Assembly: GCA_949286215.1 (NCBI GenBank)
Contig: CASDYX010000007.1
Location: 1 to 56,732, forward strand
Length of the DNA stretch: 56,732 nucleotides
Source of the DNA: an uncultured Pseudomonadota bacterium
Lineage (GTDB): Bacteria; Pseudomonadota; Alphaproteobacteria; RF32; CAG-239
Direction of reading: 5' to 3'
The notes beneath the pieces were generated by a model, which ran no database searches, was not told the origin of the DNA, and worked only from the letters and a program-made list of their open reading frames with translations. Shown piece after piece: positions 43,543 through 52,022 of this stretch. The position numbers and the translations under genes are program-made. Each line of letters opens with the position of its first letter. Position 1 is the stretch's first letter.

Positions 43543-44616
43543 ATGAAAATACTCGTTGGAATGAGCGGCGGCGTTGATTCTTCCGTGGCAGCGGCTCTGT
43601 TAAAAGCTCATGGGCATGAGGTTATCGGTGCGACCATGTCTATTTGGGATAAAAATCAATATTTTGCCAATATGACCGGTAAAGAAGGATGCTTTTCCCC
43701 TCATGAGGAACAAGATATTACTGCTGCGAAAAAGGTCTGCAATGACTTAAATATTCCTTACTATGTTGTTGATTGTACTGAACAATACAAAAAAATTGTC
43801 TTATCCAATTTTAAGTCTGAATATTTGGCAGGACGAACGCCTAATCCCTGCGTTTTATGCAACTCAAATATCAAATTTAATGCTTTGCCAATGGCTGCAA
43901 AAGACCAAGGCATCGAGTTTGACAAGTTTGCAACAGGACATTATGCCAAAGTTGGCTTTAACTCACAAAATAATCGCTATCAGCTTTTATGCGGAAAAGA
44001 CAAACAAAAAGATCAGGCCTATTTTTTATATCGCCTCTCGCAGGCTCAACTTTCTCAAATTTTGTTGCCGCTTGGTGATTACACAAAAGCCGAAATCAGA
44101 GAACAAGCAAAAGCTATCGGCTTAGACGTGTGCGACAAACCAGACAGCCAAGATTTTTACACCGGCGACATTAACGACATTATTCAAGCTCAGCCCAAAG
44201 TCGGTAATTTTGTTAATCGTGACGGAAAAATATTGGGCAAGCACAACGGATTTTGGAAATATACTATCGGGCAACGCAGGGGGCTTGGTGTTTCTGCTGA
44301 AAAGCCCTTATATGTTCTTGATTTGATACCTGAAAAAAATGAAGTAGTACTCGGTTTTGCCGATGAAACTTTGCAAAAAGGCGTTATTGCTACCTCAATT
44401 AACTGGGTTTCGATTGAACCTTTAAGCAAGTCAATTATCTGCACGGCTAAAGTACGTTCTTCTCAAAAACCGGTTCACGTTCAGGTTACGCCTGTAGATG
44501 ATAGCTTGAGAGTTGAATTTGAAGATTTACAAAAGGCCCTAACCCCCGGACAATCCGTTGTTTTATATAATGATGATGTTGTTTTGGGCGGAGGTTTTAT
44601 TCAATCGGTCTTTTAA
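43543..44616 (+). CDS. mnmA: tRNA-specific 2-thiouridylase
   Basis: The protein has 357 residues. The PP-loop is GMSGGVDSSVAA at residues 5-16. The catalytic cysteines are in PNPCVLCN (near residue 103) and near residue 199 (the IGLDVCDKPDSQDFY segment gives the tRNA-binding region). IGQRRGLGV and the C-terminal barrel are present. It adds sulphur to U34 of tRNA-Lys, Glu and Gln; a target tRNA-Lys(UUU) is encoded in this window. AGAGGA precedes the ATG and a bidirectional terminator follows. Confidence 0.96.
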   Translation: MKILVGMSGGVDSSVAAALLKAHGHEVIGATMSIWDKNQYFANMTGKEGCFSPHEEQDITAAKKVCNDLNIPYYVVDCTEQYKKIVLSNFKSEYLAGRTPNPCVLCNSNIKFNALPMAAKDQGIEFDKFATGHYAKVGFNSQNNRYQLLCGKDKQKDQAYFLYRLSQAQLSQILLPLGDYTKAEIREQAKAIGLDVCDKPDSQDFYTGDINDIIQAQPKVGNFVNRDGKILGKHNGFWKYTIGQRRGLGVSAEKPLYVLDLIPEKNEVVLGFADETLQKGVIATSINWVSIEPLSKSIICTAKVRSSQKPVHVQVTPVDDSLRVEFEDLQKALTPGQSVVLYNDDVVLGGGFIQSVF

Positions 44617-44618
44617 GC

Positions 44619-44645
44619 AAAAGCCCGCAATTTGCGGGCTTTATT
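44619..44645. terminator. Bidirectional terminator between mnmA and the Ibr-like operon
   Basis: AAAGCCCGCAA and TTGCGGGCTTT form an 11-bp stem with A and T flanks. Confidence 0.88.
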
Positions 44646-44654
44646 TTTTATCTG

Positions 44655-45167
44655 TTAAACTTCCCAACTTCTGGAAAATTCCTCATCCTTAAAGAGTGAG
44701 GCTAGGCCTGTTATTTGTTTTAGCCTTAAGACCTCATCTGCCGACATGCCAATATTTTTGCATATCCACGCATCACTTTTACCCATTTCCAAAAGTTCTG
44801 CCACAATATTGCTCATTAAATCAACATTGTGCGAGCCTCTGGCGCGGTTGTGCCGAATGGTTGATGCCATTCTGTCGCCTAAAGGTTTATCAATAACAAC
44901 AACCGGCATGAGACCATTTTCTCTTTCATAAATACGTTTGCTGGTTAACATCGTGGTATAACGGTGAAAGCCATCGACGACAATATATTGGTCTTTTTCT
45001 TTATCATGATAGCAAACTATGGGCTGCGTATAGCCATCTTCCCAAATAGAGAGTTCCAAAAGTTTCATTTCCGGAGGGGCTACTCTATTGGGGTTATAAT
45101 CATTGGCTTTGATTTTTTCTACCGGTATTGCCTGAACATTATAAACCGGGCTTTTAAATTCACTCAT
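44655..45167 (-). CDS. IbrB-like ParB/Srx-fold protein
   Basis: The protein is 170 residues from the ATG at 45167, which has AAGGAAA upstream; the frame is open further but lies over the ibrA-like end. A ParB N-terminal (ParBc/sulfiredoxin-like) domain covers most of the protein: IPVEKIKANDYNPNRVAPPE, then ELSIWEDGYTQPIVCY, VVDGFHRY (the ParB GxxR-type phosphate-binding region) and a RHNRARGSH helix. It lacks the DNA-binding and dimer domains of chromosomal ParB, and matches IbrB, described in E. coli as a coactivator of prophage genes. It starts 10 bases after the IbrA-like gene. Confidence 0.8.
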   Translation of the reverse strand: MSEFKSPVYNVQAIPVEKIKANDYNPNRVAPPEMKLLELSIWEDGYTQPIVCYHDKEKDQYIVVDGFHRYTTMLTSKRIYERENGLMPVVVIDKPLGDRMASTIRHNRARGSHNVDLMSNIVAELLEMGKSDAWICKNIGMSADEVLRLKQITGLASLFKDEEFSRSWEV

Positions 45168-45177
45168 CTGCTTTTCC

Positions 45178-46479
45178 TTATAAATTTCTGTATTTTTCCA
45201 ATAATTCTCTTTCTCTCTCGGCTTGCTTTTTGGTTTGCGTAAAGCCCATATATTTGCATAAGTGGTCATTCTTTAATATGCATATTGCCATACGTTTCCA
45301 AGAGGGAATATCGATTGTGGATTTGATATCATCCGTATTATCCGGAGTGCCCAAAAAACGGATTTTATCCTTATTTTTGCTATAATTACTTCGTCCGTTG
45401 TGGCGAATCGGATAATTACATTCTTCCAACTCCTTGAGAGCCGCTTCGTTCACAACCCCTCCGGTCTTCCACCAAAATTTGATAGAAGTCTTAAACTTTG
45501 CGATATAACTTTCACGCATACTCTCAGGCAATGTGGCCAGCAAAAACTTTACATAAGACCGCCAGGTATGCCCAGGGGGTAAGGTAAACTTTCTGGCTCC
45601 TAAGGCTTTGGTATTACCATAAATCGCACCAAAATTAGCGCCTTGCACGCGTCCGACAATCCGAATCCAGGTATCGGGCTCTAATACCCGATATAAATTC
45701 AAGCTATCCTTGGCGCTTTCATGGTATGGACTGGCAACGCGCATTTGATTGATTGAAAGACCTGCTTTGTAAAACAAGTCATAGATATGATTATAGTCAA
45801 AACCAAATTTTCCGTTTGCGACCCAAACATCTTTTGTGGTCCAGTCATAGAGAGGATAAGCGTGATATAAGTTCTTACCCATTTGCGTGGTCCATTTACC
45901 ATCTCCTAAACTTATCTTTTTATCATTTGCATAAGCACGGTAACGGTTTAACGACTCATCTGCTCGTATGCCCAATAAGCAAACTGTTGTCCCCTCATGA
46001 ACTCTCGCATACCAGTGACTAAACTCTGCATAGAAATCTTCTTGAGACATTCTATATTTATAAAAATCAAAATGATGATTGTTCAAATTGATAATATAAT
46101 CTTGTTTAGGCATCGGGCGAACCCAGGCACTTTCCTTATCTGGGTCCCACGGATACCAATACATTTGATAGTTACTGACGGCACAGCGTGATGCTTGAGG
46201 AATACAAACCCAGTAAGGCTCTATGTCTTGAATGTTATTTTCAAACATGCGCGTCACAAAATCCGTTGTGGTTTGATATTGTGCCTCAAAATCTTGATGA
46301 AAGACCCCTACTTTCTTGTCTATGTTATGACGGCGTTTATAGTCTAAGACTAGATTCAGTAAAAGGCCGCTGTCCTTTCCTCCCGAAAAGGCAACATATA
46401 TGTTATCAAAATTTTCAAATATATATTTTAAGCGTTCTTGCAGTGCTTCATATACATTTATATCTAGATATTTTTTCAC
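45178..46479 (-). CDS. IbrA-like PAPS-reductase/PP-loop protein (DUF3440)
   Basis: The protein is 433 residues from a GTG at 46479 that overlaps the upstream stop (GTGA), with GAGGAG ~11 bases before. The PP-loop SGGKDS is at residues 32-37 and GVFHQDFEAQY follows as in PAPS reductases, with LLGIRADESLNRY later. The DUF3440-like region includes HAYPLYDWTTKDVWV, YHESAKDSLNLYRVLEPDTW and RRH-type segments. Activation of sulphate-like or other substrates through an adenylate is the family chemistry. The partner IbrB-like gene follows. Named as IbrA-like by motif, not by search. Confidence 0.82.
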   Translation of the reverse strand: MKKYLDINVYEALQERLKYIFENFDNIYVAFSGGKDSGLLLNLVLDYKRRHNIDKKVGVFHQDFEAQYQTTTDFVTRMFENNIQDIEPYWVCIPQASRCAVSNYQMYWYPWDPDKESAWVRPMPKQDYIINLNNHHFDFYKYRMSQEDFYAEFSHWYARVHEGTTVCLLGIRADESLNRYRAYANDKKISLGDGKWTTQMGKNLYHAYPLYDWTTKDVWVANGKFGFDYNHIYDLFYKAGLSINQMRVASPYHESAKDSLNLYRVLEPDTWIRIVGRVQGANFGAIYGNTKALGARKFTLPPGHTWRSYVKFLLATLPESMRESYIAKFKTSIKFWWKTGGVVNEAALKELEECNYPIRHNGRSNYSKNKDKIRFLGTPDNTDDIKSTIDIPSWKRMAICILKNDHLCKYMGFTQTKKQAERERELLEKYRNL

Positions 46480-47759
46480 AACTGTAATACCTCCTCTTTT
46501 GTTATCATACGGCATAAATTAGACAGGACATTTTTTTTCTTCTCTAAATTATCACTAATTAATTGTTCTAGATTGGTCTTAACCCAAAAATCATAAATAT
46601 TAACTTTGCGTCCTATCCCTTTAGAGTTTACACTGTCCAAACCTTCTATTTTACTTTTATAGTCAAATGTCTGCGAAAAATAAATAATATTATTACAGAT
46701 TTGCATATCTAATCCAAACTTATCAACACCATAAGTACAAAACATTATATCTGCCGTGCGCTCAAAAGCCTTTATGGCTTTTTTCTTATTGGTTTTTCCC
46801 GTTAATTCTACGCAATTTATTCCTTCAAAATAGCGACTCTCTCGTAAAAATGTAATTTCATCCAAAAATTTCAAATAAATGATGGCTTTTTCCCCTCGTG
46901 ATAAAATTTCTTGAACCAAATCATGTAACGCAATTAATTTGTTTCTGGATAATGTATACATTCTTTGAAAATTTTGAACCACATCCATAAAAACTAATTG
47001 ATCTCTACGTTGCAAAAATTTGCATTTTTCATCTAAATAACTCTTTTCTTCTTGAGGGGTTAAATCAAAATAATGATTTTGATGCTTGATTTCTAATTTT
47101 TCTCCGAAATCAAACCCTAAAACATACGGTTTCATGTGGTTAAAAACTTTTGCTTCATCTTCAGGACGCGACCAGCGCCTCATGGCAAGATAATTACTAT
47201 ATTTATACGGCATAAAAATATGCCCAAACTGTTGCTCATTCATGCGCAAAATTTTTGGATTTAAAAACTCTATTTGAGAATATAAATCTATCAAACCTTG
47301 ACTCAAGGGAATGCTACTTAATATAAGACGATATGCAAATTTAGAGCTTAACGACAATAATCTTTGCGTGCGTCCCGCTTCCGTGTTTTTGATGGTTATG
47401 CTTTCATCTACTACACAAAATATCTTAAAATTGTGAATTAAATTATAAATCTCCAAATATTTATTGTCTGATGATGAGACGCTTTCTATTGAATAAAAAT
47501 ATATGCGATGACGAAAAGTCCGATTATTCTTTTTGATTTCATTAATATATAATTTTGTAGCTAAGAAGCTGGCAGGAGCAATCCATAAAACAAAATCTAC
47601 CTCTTTTAATTTTTGTTCTACCAGAGATAGTGCCATTTCCATCTTTTTAGCAAGCTTATTAATATATAAAATTCCTGATTTTAATTCTGTTAAGGTTTGG
47701 TGTGCTTTTTGCAATGTCGTATCTGTATTCATGATTTGCCTGCCTTTATTTAAATACAT
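46476..47759 (-). CDS. SNF2-like helicase protein with degenerate ATPase motifs
   Basis: The protein is 427 residues from the ATG at 47759 (AGAAGG 10 bases upstream); an alternative ATG is at 47732. The SNF2 core is recognisable: APASFLATKLYINEIKK (motif Ia), FCVVDESITIKNTEAGRTQR (motif II region), LILSSIPLSQGLIDLYSQIE (motif III), and a C-terminal NIYDFWVKTNLEQLISDNLE matching the SNF2 VxxYRLVTKGTVEExI segment. The Walker A position reads NKLAKKMEM instead of xxxGLGKT, and the motif VI arginines are absent. So ATP hydrolysis is doubtful. It is first in the operon and translationally coupled to the IbrA-like gene. Confidence 0.75.
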   Translation of the reverse strand: MYLNKGRQIMNTDTTLQKAHQTLTELKSGILYINKLAKKMEMALSLVEQKLKEVDFVLWIAPASFLATKLYINEIKKNNRTFRHRIYFYSIESVSSSDNKYLEIYNLIHNFKIFCVVDESITIKNTEAGRTQRLLSLSSKFAYRLILSSIPLSQGLIDLYSQIEFLNPKILRMNEQQFGHIFMPYKYSNYLAMRRWSRPEDEAKVFNHMKPYVLGFDFGEKLEIKHQNHYFDLTPQEEKSYLDEKCKFLQRRDQLVFMDVVQNFQRMYTLSRNKLIALHDLVQEILSRGEKAIIYLKFLDEITFLRESRYFEGINCVELTGKTNKKKAIKAFERTADIMFCTYGVDKFGLDMQICNNIIYFSQTFDYKSKIEGLDSVNSKGIGRKVNIYDFWVKTNLEQLISDNLEKKKNVLSNLCRMITKEEVLQL

Positions 47760-47793
47760 CTCAACCAAACCTTCTCACCTCTCTTTGCATTTT

Positions 47794-47811
47794 TTGGCAC
47801 GATATTTGCAT
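47794..47811 (+). promoter_or_regulatory. Sigma-54 promoter of the flgI operon
   Basis: TTGGCACGATATTTGCAT matches the sigma-54 consensus (TGGCACG-N4-TTGC). GG at 47796-47797 and GC at 47808-47809 are separated by exactly 10 bases. Transcription should start near 47820, about 36 bases before the flgI ATG. Confidence 0.9.
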
Positions 47812-47855
47812 ATATTGTCTTAAGTTTACTATAAAGTTGTTGAGGTTTGATTAAC

Positions 47856-48977
47856 ATGAGAACTTTTTTATTTAATAAATCTGTCTTCTGGGGTGTGATT
47901 TGTTCCTTAGTGTTCAACATCAATACCGCCTTGGCCAGCTCCAGAATCAAGGATATTGCAGATTTTGAAGGCGTTCGCGAAAACCAGCTCGTCGGATACG
48001 GTATCGTTGTCGGCTTGAATGGTACGGGTGACAACATCAAATCCATCAACTTTGCAAAAGAAAGTTTGATTAGTATGTTGGACCAACTCGGAATTAATGC
48101 TCGTGATGGCCAGCTCAAATCCAAGAATATTGCTGCCGTTATGGTTACTGCCAGTTTGCCTCCTTTTGCTCGTCAAGGTAGCCGTATTGACGTTACCGTC
48201 AGTGCTATGGGTGATGCCAAAGATTTGCAAGGCGGAACTTTGATTGCTACGCCTTTAAGTGCTGCGAACGGTGAAATCTATGCTTTGGCTCAAGGACAAA
48301 TCGCAACAGGCAGTGTGTCAGCCAGAAGCAATGGCAATTCCGTTACCAAAGGTGTTCCGACATCAGGAAGAATTGCAAACGGTGCCATTATTGAAAATGA
48401 GGTCGATTTTTCTTTAGAAAGTTTGAAAAATATTCGTATTGCTTTACGTAATCCGGACTTTACCACCGCCAGACGCGTTTCCGATGCAATTAATGCTATG
48501 CTCGGACAACCAGCGGCAAAAGCTACCGACCCCACTACCGTTGAACTGGAAATTCCTGCCGAGTATCAGAACAAAGTCGTCGATTTGATGACTAAAATTG
48601 AACAACTCCAAGTTCAACCCGACCAATTGGCAAAAGTTGTTATTGATGAAAGTTCGGGTATTATTGTTATCGGCAAAGATGTTAAAATCAATAAATTAGC
48701 CATTGCTCAAGGCAATTTAACCATCAAAATTTCGGAAACACCTGTCGTTTCCCAACCTTTGCCTTTCTCTGATGGCGTTACCGTTACACAAGATTTGACC
48801 GCTATTGATGTTAATGAAAGCGTTAACAGTAAGCTCAGTGTGTTAGATTCAGGTGTTAACTTACAAGAGCTCGTTGACGGTCTTAATGCCTTGGGTGTAA
48901 CACCTAGAGATTTAATCAGTATTTTGCAAGCCGTTAAAGCCAGCGGTGCTTTGCAAGCAGATATTGAGGTGATTTAA
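47856..48977 (+). CDS. flgI: Flagellar P-ring protein FlgI
   Basis: The protein is 373 residues from the ATG at 47856 (GAGG 10 bases upstream; a TTG nine bases earlier is too close to the site). A signal peptide ends near TALA. FlgI landmarks are RIKDIADFEGVRENQLVGYG, GTGDN, and the SMLDQLGI and NIAAVMVTASLPPFARQGSR blocks. The C-terminus ends LQADIEVI as expected. It forms the periplasmic P ring of the flagellar basal body. It is the first gene of the sigma-54-controlled run. Confidence 0.96.
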   Translation: MRTFLFNKSVFWGVICSLVFNINTALASSRIKDIADFEGVRENQLVGYGIVVGLNGTGDNIKSINFAKESLISMLDQLGINARDGQLKSKNIAAVMVTASLPPFARQGSRIDVTVSAMGDAKDLQGGTLIATPLSAANGEIYALAQGQIATGSVSARSNGNSVTKGVPTSGRIANGAIIENEVDFSLESLKNIRIALRNPDFTTARRVSDAINAMLGQPAAKATDPTTVELEIPAEYQNKVVDLMTKIEQLQVQPDQLAKVVIDESSGIIVIGKDVKINKLAIAQGNLTIKISETPVVSQPLPFSDGVTVTQDLTAIDVNESVNSKLSVLDSGVNLQELVDGLNALGVTPRDLISILQAVKASGALQADIEVI

Positions 48978-48978
48978 G

Positions 48979-49347
48979 ATGACTAACTTAACAGCAAATA
49001 TCAATAATTTTGATAGTCAGGCTATGCTTCTTAACATCAAGCCCAATACGTCACTGACTGGAAATAAAACCCTCTCAAAGGAAGAAGCTAAAGAAGCAGC
49101 TCAAGACTTTGAAGCCTTCTTTATGACAAAGATGATGGAAAGCATGTTTGACGGAATTTCTACCGAGGGAATGTTTGGCGGTGGACATGCCGAAAAAATT
49201 TATCGCTCTTTGCTCTTAAATGAATATGGCAAAGCAATGGCTAAAACCGGCTCAATCGGCGTTTCGGACGATATTATGTCGGCTATTTTGAAAATGCAGG
49301 AAGCTGCATCTTCTCAACCAAGTGACAAAATTGAAGTGAAATTGTGA
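48979..49347 (+). CDS. flgJ: Rod-binding protein FlgJ (muramidase domain absent)
   Basis: The protein is 122 residues, with only the rod-binding domain: AAQDFEAFFMTKMMESMFDG, then GGGHAEKIYRSLLLNEYGKA. The C-terminal peptidoglycan hydrolase domain of gamma-proteobacterial FlgJ is missing, which is normal in Alphaproteobacteria. It caps and organises rod assembly. It starts one base after flgI. Confidence 0.9.
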   Translation: MTNLTANINNFDSQAMLLNIKPNTSLTGNKTLSKEEAKEAAQDFEAFFMTKMMESMFDGISTEGMFGGGHAEKIYRSLLLNEYGKAMAKTGSIGVSDDIMSAILKMQEAASSQPSDKIEVKL

Positions 49348-49355
49348 GGTGGGTC

Positions 49356-49811
49356 ATGACTGAAACGATTTCTCAAATCGAGATGAAGAAAAAAATTGAT
49401 GACTATGTAGATGTCATTACTCAATTTATGGCTTTGATTCAACAAGAGAATGAGGCTCTAAGAGCTTATAATGTTATTAAAGTCAGCGACTTATATCCGC
49501 AAAAGGCAAAAATTGTTGCAGCTTACCGCAACATGGTCGCTTTTTTCATCAAAAATCAACACATCCTGCATTCTATGCCTGAAGAAGAACAAGAAAATCT
49601 GAAGAAGATTTCTACCGGTTTGGACAGTTTATTGCAGGAAAACAACGTATTATTAAAAACCAGAATGGAAACCAGTGAATCTGTGATTGGAAGCATTGTT
49701 AATGCGGCTAAAGCCTCAACCAAAACCAATGCTACTTCCTACGGGGCTCATGGACAATTTGCTCGCGTGGATAACCATCACAGCTCTATGGCTATTAACA
49801 GTACATTTTAG
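49356..49811 (+). CDS. flgN: FlgN-like flagellar export chaperone
   Basis: The protein is 151 residues from the ATG at 49356, which has GAGGTG upstream; a GTG at 49344 overlaps the flgJ end but has no site. It is all-helical with the FlgN pattern (VDVITQFMALIQQENEALRA, then YPQKAKIVAAYRNMVAFF, and a C-terminal EENNVLLKTRMETSESV-like helix). It should bind FlgK and FlgL before export. The position directly before flgK supports this. Confidence 0.8.
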   Translation: MTETISQIEMKKKIDDYVDVITQFMALIQQENEALRAYNVIKVSDLYPQKAKIVAAYRNMVAFFIKNQHILHSMPEEEQENLKKISTGLDSLLQENNVLLKTRMETSESVIGSIVNAAKASTKTNATSYGAHGQFARVDNHHSSMAINSTF

Positions 49812-49822
49812 GAGTTAAGACC

Positions 49823-52006
49823 ATGGTTATGTTAGCAGGATTACAGACTTCTCTCAGCGGCATGAAAGCTGCTCAGAACCAATTAAACATTGTCAGCAGC
49901 AACATTGCCAATGTTGACACGGTTGGCTATACCAGAAAAACCGCTGCACAAAATAACGTGGTATTGGGAGGCTCCAGCGTCGGTGTTCAGCTCGGAGATA
50001 TTACGCGTACGGTCAATGAAGGTTTGCTTAAGAGTTATCTCGCCTCTAACAGCACCACCAGTAATTATAGCGCTAAGAGCCAATATTTGGAAAAAGCCGA
50101 AACGCTTTTGGGTACACCGCAAGGAAACAACTCTATCGCCGCGAACGTCAGCGATTTGCAATCGGCTATTGAAACTTTTGCCTCTGATGTAACCTCTGCT
50201 TCTGGAAGATATACTCTGCTCACTCAAGCCAATACTTTGGCTAATCGCTTGAACTCACTGACAACCGAAATTCAAAAATTAAGAGGTGATGCAGACCTTA
50301 ATGTTTCGTCATCTTGTGACAAGATTAACGACTATTTGGATAAGCTCCAAGAACTCAATGACCAAATCGTTAAATACAAAGTTTTGAACTATGACGGCGT
50401 GGCTGATTTGGAAGACCAACGCGACCAAGCCTTACGTGAACTCAGCGGTTTGATTGATATCTCTTATTTTAAGCGCGAAAACGGTGAAATCGTTATTCAA
50501 ACAACAGGCGGTGTGACCTTGCTTGATAGATATCCTCACTATCTGTCACACAGTGCCGTTGCTCAAGCCAGCCCTACAAGTTCTTATGCCGGTGGCGGAA
50601 TTAACGGAATTATGGTTGATGGGCAAGATATTACCAATTCTATTAAAGATGGTGAGCTCAAAGGTTTAATCGACGTCAGAGATAATTTATTACCATCTCT
50701 GCAGTCTCAGCTCAATGAATTGGCAGGTGTGTTAAAAGATAACATCAACCAAATGCATAACCGCGGTACGGCTTATCCGAATGCTCCATCGGAATTAACC
50801 GGTACCAGAACCTTTATTGATCCTGATAATCAAAATATTCAAATCTCTAACGGAGATGTGCATTTTACCATTTTTGACTCAGAGGGTAAGCAAGTGGCAA
50901 CAACGACTTTGCTTGGGGGATTAGGATTTCCTGATGCGGGTGGAAGTGTTACTGACATGGTCAATTTGCTCAATAATTGGTTGACCTCTCCCGATGGGGC
51001 AAATTTACCGCAAGCTTCGGCTCAAATTAATGAAGACGGAAAACTCGTTATTAATACGGGTGACAGCAATTACTCTTTTGCAGTTCAAGACTTAGCTTCA
51101 TCTACTCCGGGAAGCGAACAACAAGATGTTTCCATTAAATATGACGTTAACGGAGACGGTGTTGCTGACCGCTCAATGGAAGGTTTTTCATATTTCTTTG
51201 GATTGAATGACTTTTTTACAAGTACCGCTAATGAGCATGTTTATGATTCTAATGTTTTGAGCTTGACGGCAAATCTCGGGGTTACCGAAAAAATTACTTT
51301 GAATTTTGCAACCGGTAATGATACCAACCTCGGCTCAATTACCATTTCTCCGAATGATAATTTGCAAACCATCGTGAACAAAATTAATTCAGATCCGAAT
51401 TTAAACGGGCAAATCAGAGCCTCACTTATTCCGAATGGAAACGGTTATGTCTTGCAAATTAACAATACTTCGGGCGAACAATTAGAAATCAGCGAACAAG
51501 CCGTAAATGGTCAAACATCCGGCTTCTTGGAAAGAATCGGTATGCACCCTTCTAATGCAGATGCTGCCGGCTCAATTGCAGTTCGTGAAGATTTGATGCA
51601 AAATCCGGCGTCAATTGCCGCTGGTTCTCCGGAATTTAACAAAAATTCCGGTGAGTTTCAGCTCAACCCTGCGGCTAATAACATTGCCAATGATATGGCT
51701 TCGGTTTTCAGCGAATCTTTAACTTTCGGCCAAGCAGGAAATATTGCACAAACCAGCACTACTCTTGCTAACTATGCATCAACCTTTGTCGGCTCGGTTG
51801 CTACGGAAACAAGTAGTGCTCAGGCTAACTTAAGCTATCAGCAAGAGCTGACCGACTCTATTTCTATGAAAGAGGCTACGCTTAGCGGTGTTGACCAAGA
51901 CCAAGAGTTGGCTCAGCTCATTATCTTTCAGCAAAGCTATGCTGCTTGTGCGCAAACATTTACCGCGTCTAAAGAAATGTTAGACATTTTACTTGGTATG
52001 CTTTAA
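49823..52006 (+). CDS. flgK: Flagellar hook-associated protein 1, FlgK
   Basis: The protein has 727 residues. The N-terminus is classic (LQTSLSGMKAAQNQLNIVSS, NIANVDTVGYTRK) and the C-terminal helix contains SYQQELTDSISMKEATLSGV and AQLIIFQQSYAACAQTF. A hook-IN-like segment lies in the middle (TEKITLNFATGNDTNLGSI). The length exceeds enterobacterial FlgK (~550) through the central domains. It joins the hook and filament. TAGGAG precedes the ATG. Confidence 0.96.
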   Translation: MVMLAGLQTSLSGMKAAQNQLNIVSSNIANVDTVGYTRKTAAQNNVVLGGSSVGVQLGDITRTVNEGLLKSYLASNSTTSNYSAKSQYLEKAETLLGTPQGNNSIAANVSDLQSAIETFASDVTSASGRYTLLTQANTLANRLNSLTTEIQKLRGDADLNVSSSCDKINDYLDKLQELNDQIVKYKVLNYDGVADLEDQRDQALRELSGLIDISYFKRENGEIVIQTTGGVTLLDRYPHYLSHSAVAQASPTSSYAGGGINGIMVDGQDITNSIKDGELKGLIDVRDNLLPSLQSQLNELAGVLKDNINQMHNRGTAYPNAPSELTGTRTFIDPDNQNIQISNGDVHFTIFDSEGKQVATTTLLGGLGFPDAGGSVTDMVNLLNNWLTSPDGANLPQASAQINEDGKLVINTGDSNYSFAVQDLASSTPGSEQQDVSIKYDVNGDGVADRSMEGFSYFFGLNDFFTSTANEHVYDSNVLSLTANLGVTEKITLNFATGNDTNLGSITISPNDNLQTIVNKINSDPNLNGQIRASLIPNGNGYVLQINNTSGEQLEISEQAVNGQTSGFLERIGMHPSNADAAGSIAVREDLMQNPASIAAGSPEFNKNSGEFQLNPAANNIANDMASVFSESLTFGQAGNIAQTSTTLANYASTFVGSVATETSSAQANLSYQQELTDSISMKEATLSGVDQDQELAQLIIFQQSYAACAQTFTASKEMLDILLGML

Positions 52007-52022
52007 TTGGGAGGATTGAACG

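Noticed and set aside
44655..47759. Classic Dnd phosphorothioation operon
   Set aside because: No DndD-like SMC ATPase, DndE or DndA cysteine desulphurase is adjacent, and the PP-loop protein has the longer IbrA/DUF3440 layout.
44655..47759. Prophage remnant
   Set aside because: No integrase, capsid, portal, terminase or lysis genes lie within the window; flanks are mnmA and flagellar genes.
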